Shown: positions 26,715 through 34,256 of the stretch, piece after piece
Layout: every line of letters begins with the position of its first letter
Numbering within the stretch: position 1 is the first letter of the stretch
Assembly: GCF_900100255.1 (NCBI RefSeq)
Contig: NZ_FMTS01000001.1
Span: 1,178,001-1,242,000, forward strand
DNA: 64,000 nucleotides
Direction: 5' to 3'
Source of the DNA: Asticcacaulis taihuensis
GTDB taxonomy: Bacteria; Pseudomonadota; Alphaproteobacteria; Caulobacterales; Caulobacteraceae
The notes under the pieces: model-generated
The model's database searches: none
What the model was told of the DNA's origin: nothing
What the model saw: only the letters and a program-made list of their open reading frames with translations
Made by a program: the position numbers and the translations under genes

Positions 26715-27461
26715 ATGGGCCTAAAGGTCGATATCTTCCCCGCATTGCAGGACAATTACGGCTTTATCCTTCAGGATGAGGCGTCAGGTCGGGTGGCCAT
26801 CATCGATGCGCCTGAGCCGCGCGCCATCACGGAAAGGCTGTCCGCGCTGGGGCTGAACCGGCTCGACTATATCCTCAATACCCATTGGCACCCGGATCAC
26901 GCCGGCGGCAATGCCCTGTTGAAAAAGCGCTATGATGCTGAGATTTACGGCCCGCATGAAGTGACGCGGATCGCACCGCTCGATCATGTGCTGACACCCG
27001 GCGTTGTCTTCCGGCTCGGCGAAACCGTGCTGGAGGTGATCGATCTCGGCGGTCATACGCTTGGCCATATCGGCTATTATGATCGCTCCGGCGGTCAGGC
27101 TTTCGTGGCGGATACGATCTTTCCCCTCGGCTGCGGGCGCCTGTTCGAGGGCACACAGGAGCAGATGTGGGGCGCGCTGAAACGTATTGCCGAGCTTCCG
27201 GACGACACCATCCTCTACAGCGCCCATGAATATACGCTGTCCAATCTGAAATTCGCCGAGAGTCTGGGGGCAGACCTCGCCCTCTCGGAACGTGGCGCGA
27301 AAATTCGGGTCATGCGCGAACGCGGCGAAGCGACCGTGCCTTCGACCGTGGCCGAGGAAAAGGCAACCAATCCGTTCCTGGTCTATCCGCTACAGGAAAA
27401 GGATTTTGCCGCTCAGGCCGCGAAATTCGGCGAATTGCGCCGGGCGAAGGACCAGTTCTAA
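26715..27461 (+). CDS. gloB: Hydroxyacylglutathione hydrolase (glyoxalase II)
   Basis: 248-residue metallo-beta-lactamase-fold enzyme that hydrolyses S-lactoylglutathione to lactate and glutathione in methylglyoxal detoxification. The metal site is THWHPDHAGG (His57, His59, Asp61, His62), with LGGHTLGHI and the SAHEYTLSN segment supplying further ligands. The C-terminal substrate domain ends in LRRAKDQF, as in bacterial GloB. Monocistronic; its stop overlaps a convergent small gene by 4 bp. Confidence 0.92.
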   Translation: MGLKVDIFPALQDNYGFILQDEASGRVAIIDAPEPRAITERLSALGLNRLDYILNTHWHPDHAGGNALLKKRYDAEIYGPHEVTRIAPLDHVLTPGVVFRLGETVLEVIDLGGHTLGHIGYYDRSGGQAFVADTIFPLGCGRLFEGTQEQMWGALKRIAELPDDTILYSAHEYTLSNLKFAESLGADLALSERGAKIRVMRERGEATVPSTVAEEKATNPFLVYPLQEKDFAAQAAKFGELRRAKDQF

Positions 27462-27721
27462 GGGTATTGGAATACACCTGAGAACAAAATCACTAAAGCG
27501 CCTACGACGAAAACCAAAAAGATAACCGTCTTGATCAGCATGTGAGCGAGAGCACCGCTGATACGTCCATTTGACCTGTTGGCCATCAGTATGTCTGGTA
27601 CTCTCAAGACATAATATGCAGAAGAGAAATAAAGTGCGACACATAATGCAAAAAAGACTGCTCCAGCGTCGTTCGCCAATGAAGCGACAACTTTATTAAA
27701 ATACAGAGCTACAGTTTCCAT
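27458..27721 (-). CDS. Small membrane protein of unknown function
   Basis: 87 residues from METVALYF, or 95 if MSQLRAFP is used. Two hydrophobic helices (about 18-42 and 58-82). I do not recognise it. It overlaps the upstream zinc-ribbon gene by about 13 bp, so the two are probably coexpressed. Base composition is clearly more AT-rich than the neighbours, suggesting recent acquisition. Confidence 0.5.
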   Translation of the reverse strand: METVALYFNKVVASLANDAGAVFFALCVALYFSSAYYVLRVPDILMANRSNGRISGALAHMLIKTVIFLVFVVGALVILFSGVFQYP

Positions 27722-27990
27722 GGGAAATGCCCGCAGTTGCGACACGCTTTAGGCCCAGGAAGTTGTCTTTGTATAAGCCAGTTCGGAAACAAGTCTGTTC
27801 CACATTTTGGACAGAGATAGCGCGGGACCAGCCAAAATAACCCGATCACCTGAATTGCAAAAAAGACCAGCAAAACAATTGCAGGAATCTTAGCCAAGGT
27901 CAGGCCATAAACCAGCCAGGCTGCAAGAATGCCAATAATCGCGATCCCGAAGATAGCGAGAATAAACCGGAAATAGCTGTAAGTTTTCAT
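27709..27990 (-). CDS. Small membrane protein with C-terminal zinc ribbon
   Basis: 93 residues from MKTYSYF (a longer frame begins 7 codons earlier). Two hydrophobic helices (about 6-30 and 34-55) are followed by CPKCG and CRNCG, spaced like a zinc ribbon. AT-rich like its partner gene. Function unknown. A protein of the same plan but little sequence similarity is encoded at 54415-54732. Confidence 0.6.
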   Translation of the reverse strand: MKTYSYFRFILAIFGIAIIGILAAWLVYGLTLAKIPAIVLLVFFAIQVIGLFWLVPRYLCPKCGTDLFPNWLIQRQLPGPKACRNCGHFPWKL

Positions 27991-28035
27991 TTCGTCCCCC
28001 TGCCATAACATAGCACCGGGGAGCCAAATTACAAA

Positions 28036-28851
28036 CTAGCGTCTGGCCGTGCTGCCGACCGGAACCGAGGTCACAACGACATTGAGGATGCGGCGCGAAG
28101 ACGGACGGCCGCTCCAGTCGCCGCGCGAGACATCAAGTTTGAGCACCAGCACGCCGTTTTGTACGGTGGCGCTGGGCGGACGGCCTTCGATGAACTGCAC
28201 CCCGCGCAAGGGCGCCATGATCTGCTTGCCGCGCGGCTGCTGGGAAGCCTGGACGAGGGCTTCGGCGGCCACGCCGGCGGCATCGGCATAGAGAAAATCA
28301 GCGCCCGGCGTCACATCGGGGGCATCGAAACCGATGGTGCGGCCGACCGCCAGACTGACGCGGCGGCTGGCATGGACCAGGGACTGGAACAGCAGGCTGG
28401 GCGACATACGCCCCGGCGTAAAGGCATCGGCCTTGCCGGTGACGGCGACGGGATCGCCCATCGGCCGGTCATCGCTGAACAGGATCATGCCGCCCCAGCG
28501 GGTCGATTTCAGGACGGATTCACCGACATCGTTCTTGTAGATGACATCGCCTTTCGGCCCTTGAGTCGGCGTCAGCAACCAGACCTCATCATCGCCGTCG
28601 AAGCGCATCAGGCTGCGGCTGCCGGATTCATCGAGGATAAAGCCTTGGCCGTCTTCGGAGGTGAAATGCGCCACAGGCGGGCGGCTGGCGGAACGGTTGT
28701 CATCGGCCTTCTTGCCGAACATGGCTTCCTTGAGCGAGCGCGGTCCGTCGGCCAGTGCTGTCCCTGCTTCCGCCAGGCAGAACAGGAGCATCAATGCGGC
28801 CAGAAACTGTGCCAGAGATCGGGCCAGAGGATGTGCCAGGGTCTTGTTCAT
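28036..28851 (-). CDS. Secreted protein of unknown function (possibly DUF4908)
   Basis: 271 residues with a signal peptide (about 1-34, cleavage near TALADG). The mature protein has FTSEDGQGFILDESGSRSLM and DDEVWLLTPTQGPKGDVIYK, suggesting a beta-rich periplasmic fold, then an Ala-rich helical part and beta-rich C-terminus. The family name is a guess from memory. Monocistronic, 45 bp upstream of the small zinc-ribbon gene on the same strand. Confidence 0.6.
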   Translation of the reverse strand: MNKTLAHPLARSLAQFLAALMLLFCLAEAGTALADGPRSLKEAMFGKKADDNRSASRPPVAHFTSEDGQGFILDESGSRSLMRFDGDDEVWLLTPTQGPKGDVIYKNDVGESVLKSTRWGGMILFSDDRPMGDPVAVTGKADAFTPGRMSPSLLFQSLVHASRRVSLAVGRTIGFDAPDVTPGADFLYADAAGVAAEALVQASQQPRGKQIMAPLRGVQFIEGRPPSATVQNGVLVLKLDVSRGDWSGRPSSRRILNVVVTSVPVGSTARR

Positions 28852-28924
28852 TGGGCGAAGACTTACCGGCCGACTTGGGCAGATTTAAGACGCCAAACCA
28901 ATTTAGACCGCCTCAATGCGGGCG

Positions 28925-28960
28925 CAAAAAAGGCGCGGACACCACTACCCCGCGCCTCTT
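28925..28960 (-). terminator. Terminator downstream of phaB
   Basis: GGCGCGG (28932-28938) pairs with CCGCGCC (28950-28956). Read on the minus strand the stem is followed by a T run (A run at 28926-28931), so it ends leftward transcription from phaB. Confidence 0.8.
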
Positions 28961-28973
28961 AATTATATGCAGG

Positions 28974-29095
28974 CTAAGTCGCTCTGGTGAGGCGAAAAAT
29001 GCTGGCGTTTGAGCACTCGCCGCGACGTGTACGCTTGTACACGAGCAAGAGCGCGCAAAACGACGGCGTTTTGCAGCCCACCAGAGTAGACTTAG
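28974..29095. repeat. Long imperfect hairpin repeat after phaB (copy A)
   Basis: About 120 bp folding back on itself: CTAAGTC (28974-28980) with GACTTAG (29089-29095), CTCTGGTG with CACCAGAG just inside, and a central GTGTAC/GTACAC stem. The phaB stop codon is inside the right arm. The same plan and many of the same bases are found in copy B at 29865-29985. Confidence 0.75.
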
Positions 29096-29814
29096 AGCAT
29101 GTGTTGGCCGCCATTGACGGCGATAGTGGCCCCCGTGATGAAGCTGGCCATGTCCGAAGCCAGGAAGGCGCAGATTTCGGCGACTTCTTCCGGCGTGCCG
29201 AGACGGCCGACCGGAATGCCAGCCACGATCTTTTCGAGCACGGCAGGGGCAATCGCCGAGACCATTTCGGTCGAGGTATAGCCCGGCGCCACACAGTTGA
29301 CCGTGATGCCCTTATTGGCCGATTCCATCGCCAGCGCCTTGGTGAAGCCGATCATGCCGGCCTTGGCGGCGGAATAGTTGGTCTGGCCGGCCTGGCCTTT
29401 CTGACCGTTGATCGAGGAGATATTGATGATACGGCCGTAACCGCGCTCGCGCATCCCTTCGATCACCTGACGCGTCATGTTAAAGACGCTGTCCATATTG
29501 GTGTGGATGACTTCCTGCCACTGCTCCAGCGACATTTTATGGAAGAAGCCGTCACGCGTGATGCCGGCATTATTGACCAGCACCTCGATCGGCCCCAGGG
29601 CGGCCTCGACTTCCTGGGCACAGCGCTTACAGTCATAGAAGTTATCGACGCTGCCCTTAACGATGAAAACGCCCAGCTCCTCAGCCACGCGCTTGGCGTT
29701 TTCCTCATTACCGGCATAACCGGCAGCGACCGTCAGGCCGGCATCTTTCAGGCGCTTGACAATGGCCTTGCCAATACCGCGCGTACCACCGGTAACCAGT
29801 GCAACTCTGCTCAT
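29092..29814 (-). CDS. phaB: Acetoacetyl-CoA reductase
   Basis: 240-residue SDR enzyme that reduces acetoacetyl-CoA to (R)-3-hydroxybutyryl-CoA with NADPH, the second step of polyhydroxybutyrate synthesis. The start is set at MSRVALVTGGTRGIG; 11 further codons upstream do not fit the family. Motifs: TGGTRGIG (8-15), NNAG (81-84), Ser in NISSING (131-137), and Tyr147-Lys151 (YSAAK). Phenotypically linked to phaA just upstream on the same strand, though 167 bp and a repeat element separate them. No polymerase gene (phaC) is in view. Confidence 0.93.
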   Translation of the reverse strand: MSRVALVTGGTRGIGKAIVKRLKDAGLTVAAGYAGNEENAKRVAEELGVFIVKGSVDNFYDCKRCAQEVEAALGPIEVLVNNAGITRDGFFHKMSLEQWQEVIHTNMDSVFNMTRQVIEGMRERGYGRIINISSINGQKGQAGQTNYSAAKAGMIGFTKALAMESANKGITVNCVAPGYTSTEMVSAIAPAVLEKIVAGIPVGRLGTPEEVAEICAFLASDMASFITGATIAVNGGQHML

Positions 29815-29864
29815 AGATATTCTCCCTCGAAAAACTTTTAGCCTCACAACATCTGCGCCGTGGC

Positions 29865-29985
29865 ATAAGCCGGGCCGACGAGGCGAAAATGGTTAGCTTT
29901 CATGACCCGGAGCGCAGCGTACTTGAGTACGTGAGCACCGGAAGCATGAAAGATGACGATTTGCAGCCCGGCGGAGCGAGCTTAG
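29865..29985. repeat. Long imperfect hairpin repeat after phaA (copy B)
   Basis: Outer arms TAAGCCGGGC and GCCGGGCTGC-type sequence read inward, with inner CTTTCATG/CATGAAAG and GTAC-centred stems. Contains the phaA stop codon at its right end. It shares AGGCGAAAA, GCGTAC and TTTGCAGCCC with copy A. Confidence 0.75.
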
Positions 29986-31160
29986 GCCTCGACGCAGAGG
30001 GCGACGCCCATACCACCGCCTATGCACAGTGTGGCCACGCCCTTTTTCGCGCCCGAACGCTGCATTTCAAACAGCAGGGTGGTCAGGATACGGGCGCCGG
30101 AAGCCCCGATCGGATGGCCGATGGCGATGGCGCCACCATTGACGTTGACCTTGCTGAGATCCCAGCCAAGTTCGCGGTTGACGCTGATGGCCTGGGCGGC
30201 AAAGGCTTCATTGGCCTCGATCAGGTCGAGATCACCAATCGACCAGTTGGCCTTCTTGAGCGCCTTCTGCACGGCCTGGATCGGACCGGTGCCCATGATC
30301 GCCGGATCGACGCCGGAAATGCCCGATGAGACGATACGGGCCAGCGGCTTCAGACCGCGCTTGTCAGCCTCGGCGCGCGACATCAGCACCACGGCGGCCG
30401 CGCCATCGTTCAGGCCGGAGGCGTTGGCGGCGGTGACAGTGCCTTCCTTGGAGAAGGCCGGACGCAGGCCGGAAATGCCGTCGATGGTTACGCCGTGACG
30501 GATGAACTCGTCCTTGTCGAACACCACATCGCCCTTGCGGCCCTTGATGATGTAGGGGGCGATTTCAGCATCGAATTTGCCGGCCTTCTGGGCGGCCTCG
30601 GCCTTGTTCTGCGAGGCGACCGCGAACTCATCCTGCTCCTGGCGGCTGATGCCGAACTTGGTGGCGATGTTTTCGGCGGTGGTGCCCATGTGGTAGTTGT
30701 TGAAGGCATCCCACAGGCCGTCCTTGATCATGGTATCGACCATAGAGAGGTCGCCCATCTTCTGGCCGGCACGGATATAGGCGGCGTGGGTAGCCATGGA
30801 CATGCTTTCCTGACCACCGGCCACGACGATGGCGCTGTCACCAAGCGCCACCTGTTGAGCGCCCAGGGCCACAGCGCGCAGGCCAGAACCGCAGATCTGA
30901 TTGATCGACCAGGCGGGGGAATCGTAAGGAATGCCAGCCTTTACCGAAGCCTGGCGCGCCGGCCCCTGGCCTTGGGCCGCCTGAAGCACCTGGCCGAGAA
31001 TGACTTCGTTGACGTCGGAAGCCTGCAAGCCGGCCCGCTCAACGGCCGCCTTGATGGCATGGGCGCCCAGGTCATGTGCCGGCACGGCACCTAAACTGCC
31101 GAGGAAGGAACCCACCGGTGTGCGGGCGGCGGAGACGATAACGACTTCATTGACGGACAT
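29982..31160 (-). CDS. phaA: Acetyl-CoA acetyltransferase (beta-ketothiolase)
   Basis: 392-residue thiolase that condenses two acetyl-CoA to acetoacetyl-CoA, the first step of PHB synthesis. The active-site residues are all present: Cys90 ([10 protein letters not shown]), His349 ([13 protein letters not shown]) and Cys379 (LCIGGGMG). The N-terminus [15 protein letters not shown] is typical. Divergent from the PHA regulator phaR across 409 bp. Confidence 0.95.
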   Translation of the reverse strand: MSVNEVVIVSAARTPVGSFLGSLGAVPAHDLGAHAIKAAVERAGLQASDVNEVILGQVLQAAQGQGPARQASVKAGIPYDSPAWSINQICGSGLRAVALGAQQVALGDSAIVVAGGQESMSMATHAAYIRAGQKMGDLSMVDTMIKDGLWDAFNNYHMGTTAENIATKFGISRQEQDEFAVASQNKAEAAQKAGKFDAEIAPYIIKGRKGDVVFDKDEFIRHGVTIDGISGLRPAFSKEGTVTAANASGLNDGAAAVVLMSRAEADKRGLKPLARIVSSGISGVDPAIMGTGPIQAVQKALKKANWSIGDLDLIEANEAFAAQAISVNRELGWDLSKVNVNGGAIAIGHPIGASGARILTTLLFEMQRSGAKKGVATLCIGGGMGVALCVEA

Positions 31161-31569
31161 TCCGGACTTCCCTTGTAGACTGTATACACCAAAAAAGACT
31201 TGTGTAACCGCGACTTAAGCCACCTGAGGGGCGAAATCAAGTTACGCCGTTATCCTTGCGCCTGAACACTGGTTTCAGTTTATGACGGCATTCGTGCCCT
31301 ATCGTGATGCGCGCGTCACGTCCAAAATCCGGTCCGGCCGCCGCCATCTATTCAACTTTTTGTGCGCAGCATCACCCGCAATAGGACTTGCATGGAAATT
31401 GCGCAGGACACAATAATGAAAGCCTTGAAAAGAAAGGATTTGCGCCATTTTCATACCGCCTCTTTACGCAAAGGCAAAAAAGCGCTTATGTTGTAGGTGC
31501 GAAATAAACGCAGACCCGATCAATCGGGCGCACTAATCTCAAGGATAGAGTACAGGAGAAACTGCTCAG
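31161..31569. other. 409-bp divergent intergenic region between phaA and phaR
   Basis: Must hold both promoters. A small frame at 31392-31496 (34 codons, basic, AGGA five bases before its ATG) is the only coding candidate and is weak. The phaR start has an AGGAG site. I see no clear PhaR operator. Nothing else is recognised. Confidence 0.4.
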
Positions 31570-32193
31570 ATGGCCGAAACAAAGACACGGGCAAAGCGTG
31601 GTGAGGGCGACCGCGTCATCATCAAGAAATACGCCAATCGGCGTTTATACAATACGGCCACCAGTTCATATGTGACGCTGGACAACCTGTCCGACATGGT
31701 ACGGGAAGGCGTCGATTTCGTGGTCTTCGATGCCAAGTCCGGTGATGACATTACCCGTGGCGTCCTGGCCCAGATCATTTTTGAAGAAGAGAGCCGCGGC
31801 CAGAACCTGCTGCCGATCCAGTTCCTGCGCCAGCTCATTGGTTTTTACGGTGATAGTATGCAGAACCTGCTGCCCACCTATCTGGAGATGTCGCTGGATG
31901 GCTTCGCCAAGCAGCAGGAGCGCTTCCGCTCGCAGTTTTCGCAAGCCTTTGGGGCCGCGCCGGGCATCGGGTTCTTCGACGAGCAGGTGTCGCAAAACCT
32001 GGCTATGTTCGACCGCGCCATGCGTATGTTCTCACCCTTCTCGTTTGCCAATACGGGTGCGGCGGGCCAGGCAGCCCCTGCCGCCGAGCCAGCGCCTGAA
32101 AGCGCAAAGCCGGAAACCGACCAGGTCCGCGAACTGCGCGAACAGATGGAAGCCATGAAGGCACAGATCGACCGTCTGGCCCAAAAGGGATAA
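31570..32193 (+). CDS. phaR: Polyhydroxyalkanoate synthesis regulator PhaR
   Basis: 207 residues. The N-terminal PHB/PHA accumulation DNA-binding domain is clear: VIIKKYANRRLYNTATSSYV (about 16-35) and LDNLSDMVREGVDFVVFDAK. A regulator domain follows (about 75-130), then an Ala/Pro linker and a C-terminal coiled coil (VRELREQMEAMKAQIDRLAQ). PhaR binds PHA granules and represses phasin and PHA genes. Its divergent placement next to phaA fits local control. Confidence 0.93.
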   Translation: MAETKTRAKRGEGDRVIIKKYANRRLYNTATSSYVTLDNLSDMVREGVDFVVFDAKSGDDITRGVLAQIIFEEESRGQNLLPIQFLRQLIGFYGDSMQNLLPTYLEMSLDGFAKQQERFRSQFSQAFGAAPGIGFFDEQVSQNLAMFDRAMRMFSPFSFANTGAAGQAAPAAEPAPESAKPETDQVRELREQMEAMKAQIDRLAQKG

Positions 32194-32269
32194 CAGGATC
32201 GGGCGGCTATCTGAGCGGTAGCCGCCCCGTTTTCTAATGTTTTAACGCATACGGGTTATAGTGGCGGAC

Positions 32270-32545
32270 ATGAGCGGAAATCTGCCTCCCAATAACCTGC
32301 CCGTACCTGTCGGCCCCGTCATTGACCAGGGGGCGAAGGAAGCGCCGTACCGGAAGCGGAAAGCCTCAACAGACGCGAATGACGCCAGCTATGCCGCCCA
32401 GCTTTTGAGCGGCGGCGAAAAGCGCGGCCTGCGCGGTGGGCCGGAAACGCTCGATCGGGCAAAATCGACCTATCTCAAGTCGGAATATTCCGGCCCGAAT
32501 GACCGCAGACCGGCGCCCGGCCGCGTGACAAAGACTGAAATATAG
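32270..32545 (+). CDS. Small hydrophilic protein of unknown function
   Basis: 91 residues from the ATG at 32270; a GTG three codons earlier (32261) is possible. Pro-rich N-terminus, then a charged region with YAAQLLSGGEKRGLRGGPET and a basic tail. No signal or transmembrane segment. Not recognised; composition matches the surroundings. Its stop codon lies in the first base pairs of a terminator hairpin, which supports a real transcript. Confidence 0.55.
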   Translation: MSGNLPPNNLPVPVGPVIDQGAKEAPYRKRKASTDANDASYAAQLLSGGEKRGLRGGPETLDRAKSTYLKSEYSGPNDRRPAPGRVTKTEI

Positions 32546-32590
32546 AGCGTTTTCCGATCTGATTGGGTCAGATCGGCGCTCTAATTTTTT
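32544..32590 (+). terminator. Terminator after the 32270 gene
   Basis: AGAGCG (32544-32549) with CGCTCT (32577-32582), inner CGATCTGA (32555-32562) with TCAGATCG (32568-32575), then AATTTTTT. Confidence 0.85.
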
Positions 32591-32668
32591 GCTTTTACGC
32601 ACTTTTTAATCCGAAACGTAGTTCGGCGAAGCCAAAAGTGCGTCACACTTTTCGGAAAGTGCTCTAAC
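32591..32668. repeat. Dispersed palindromic repeat (AAAGTGCGTCACACTTT family), copy 1
   Basis: Contains AAAAGTGCGTCACACTTTTC and the trailing GTGCTCT, shared with the tandem copies at 39573-39690. Elements of this type are widespread in alphaproteobacterial intergenic DNA. Confidence 0.7.
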
Positions 32669-32726
32669 AGAAAATTCGCGGCACACTTATTGCAGCCGAT
32701 CAGGTTCCTTTACCTTGGAGCCTTGC

Positions 32727-32834
32727 GTGCTGTCTCTTGTCAAAGCCCATAAAACCCGTCCGGTCTGGACGCGCTACGCCACGCGCGCCTTCGATATTTT
32801 CGCTGTGACACTCATTTTTGCAGTGTTTGGATAA
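32727..32834 (+). CDS. Short hydrophobic protein, 35 residues, GTG start
   Basis: A frame opening with GTG, with TTGGAG six bases upstream and a hairpin terminator four bases after the stop. The product has a basic N-terminal half (KAHKTRPVWTRYATRAF) and hydrophobic C-terminal half (IFAVTLIFAVFG), like a small membrane-binding protein. I do not recognise it. The ribosome binding site and terminator are the main support. Confidence 0.4.
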   Translation: MLSLVKAHKTRPVWTRYATRAFDIFAVTLIFAVFG

Positions 32835-32837
32835 CGA

Positions 32838-32864
32838 AAACCCGCCGGCATCACAGGCGGGTTT
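32838..32864. terminator. Convergent terminator
   Basis: AAACCCGCC (32838-32846) and GGCGGGTTT (32856-32864) are perfectly complementary. T-rich on the minus strand, it fits the end of the 32885 gene; it may also serve the small gene on the plus strand. Confidence 0.8.
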
Positions 32865-32884
32865 ACGATCCAAAAACTCCAGGC

Positions 32885-33394
32885 TCAATGCCCGAAGTCG
32901 ATATCCTTGCGGGCCGAAACCGCCGTCACGATAAAGCCGGCCAGCACGTCCATCAGCGTCATGAAGGTCAGCAGGAAAAAGGCCGAGGTAGCGAACGGCC
33001 GAAACAGCAGGAATTCCACCAGGCAGACAATGAACAGAACCATCGACAGCGAGTGATTGACGATGGCCACCTTGTCCGACTTGGTCGATTTCAGCAGTTC
33101 GAAGAAGAGGCAGATCAGCGCGCCGAACAGGATCACATCGCCGACATTGACCGACCAGTGCGTGCCGGTGGAAGGCATGGGCAGGTTGAAAAGCACCTGC
33201 GTCACGGCATTATAGGCCGCTTCATCGCTGCCGCCGAGCGAGAACAGGGCCAGGATGTTGTAGACAATGAAGGGTATGACGAGTAGCGGAAACGCGGTAA
33301 TCAAGCTGAACCCCCTTTGATGATTATCAGCAGGCTGCTGGTCGTACATGCCGATGGCCGCTTCCTTGGCGATAAGATCACGATCGATAGCCAT
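32885..33394 (-). CDS. Four-helix membrane protein of unknown function
   Basis: 169 residues. After a short cytoplasmic N-terminus (DQQPADNHQRGFS) there are about four hydrophobic helices (30-52, 82-101, 112-129, 134-157). The N-terminus contains no signal cleavage site. Not recognised. AGGAG lies eleven bases before the ATG. It follows the GT2 gene by 25 bp on the same strand, so it may take part in glycan or lipid export, but that is only inference. Confidence 0.6.
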   Translation of the reverse strand: MAIDRDLIAKEAAIGMYDQQPADNHQRGFSLITAFPLLVIPFIVYNILALFSLGGSDEAAYNAVTQVLFNLPMPSTGTHWSVNVGDVILFGALICLFFELLKSTKSDKVAIVNHSLSMVLFIVCLVEFLLFRPFATSAFFLLTFMTLMDVLAGFIVTAVSARKDIDFGH

Positions 33395-33419
33395 GAAAAA
33401 CCCGCTCCTGAGCCGTCGC

Positions 33420-34157
33420 CTATCGCTCGCTTTCGGTCACCTTGCCGGGCTGGCGTAAACGACTGTTTAACCACATTACACCGGGGAGGTCGGAAAGCGC
33501 TACAGCTAAACGTCCGATATTGGTATATTTGGACTGACCTGTGGTACGCAGGCGATCATCCACCGGCTCGAATAAGATTTCAAAGCCTTCCCGCGTCACC
33601 AGTGACGGCAGGTAGCGGTGCATCTGGTCGAAATAGGGCAGGCGCAAGAAGACCTCTCTACGCAAGGCCTTCAGGCCGCAGCCGGTATCGTCGGCCTTGT
33701 CATTGAGCATCGCCTTGCGGATGCGGTTGGCCCAGCGCGAGGCCACGCGCTTGGATGACGTATCCTGACGGTTACGGCGCTGTCCGGCCACCATGCCGAC
33801 GGTTTCCGGTGCATCGCGCAGGATCTGCGACATGCGGGCCGCATCGGCGGCCGGATTCTGGCCGTCACCATCGAGAGTTACAACCAACGGCGCCCTGGCA
33901 GCCAAGATGCCGGTGCGCATGGCGCCGCTCTTACCGACATTGTTTTCATGGCGCAGCACGCGCAGCGACGGAATGTCGCCTTGCGCCGCCACAAGGCGCG
34001 CGTGGGTATCATCCGAACTGCGGTCATCGACAAAGATAATCTCGAAACCATCCGCCCCGAAGGTCGCCGTGAAAGCCGTCTCGATTTCCCTGGCGACTTG
34101 TACGGCCGCCCCTTCCTCATTATAGACGGGCACGACGGCTGAAACAATTAAAGGCAT
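33420..34157 (-). CDS. Family 2 glycosyltransferase (dolichyl-phosphate mannosyltransferase-like)
   Basis: 245 residues. The GT-A fold shows VVPVYNEEGAAVQVA (about 8-22), FVDDRSSDDT (about 42-51), and the metal-binding LDGDGQNPA (about 95-103). The acceptor-side segment RTTGQSKYTNIGRLAVAL is typical of polyprenyl-phosphate mannosyl or glucosyl transferases. There is no C-terminal transmembrane helix. It probably makes polyprenyl-phosphate sugars used by the divergent ArnT-like enzyme. Confidence 0.85.
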   Translation of the reverse strand: MPLIVSAVVPVYNEEGAAVQVAREIETAFTATFGADGFEIIFVDDRSSDDTHARLVAAQGDIPSLRVLRHENNVGKSGAMRTGILAARAPLVVTLDGDGQNPAADAARMSQILRDAPETVGMVAGQRRNRQDTSSKRVASRWANRIRKAMLNDKADDTGCGLKALRREVFLRLPYFDQMHRYLPSLVTREGFEILFEPVDDRLRTTGQSKYTNIGRLAVALSDLPGVMWLNSRLRQPGKVTESER

Positions 34158-34256
34158 GATCCGAGCGGCTCGCTGTAGTGGGGGGACAAAGGATTGAAAC
34201 CCATCGGGTTTTATGCCTCATAGACGGTTTATATTTAAGCGTAAATAGGGACCGCA

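Noticed and set aside
31392-31496. 34-codon basic frame in the phaA-phaR gap
   Set aside because: AGGA is well placed, but the product has no recognisable feature and the region must hold two promoters.
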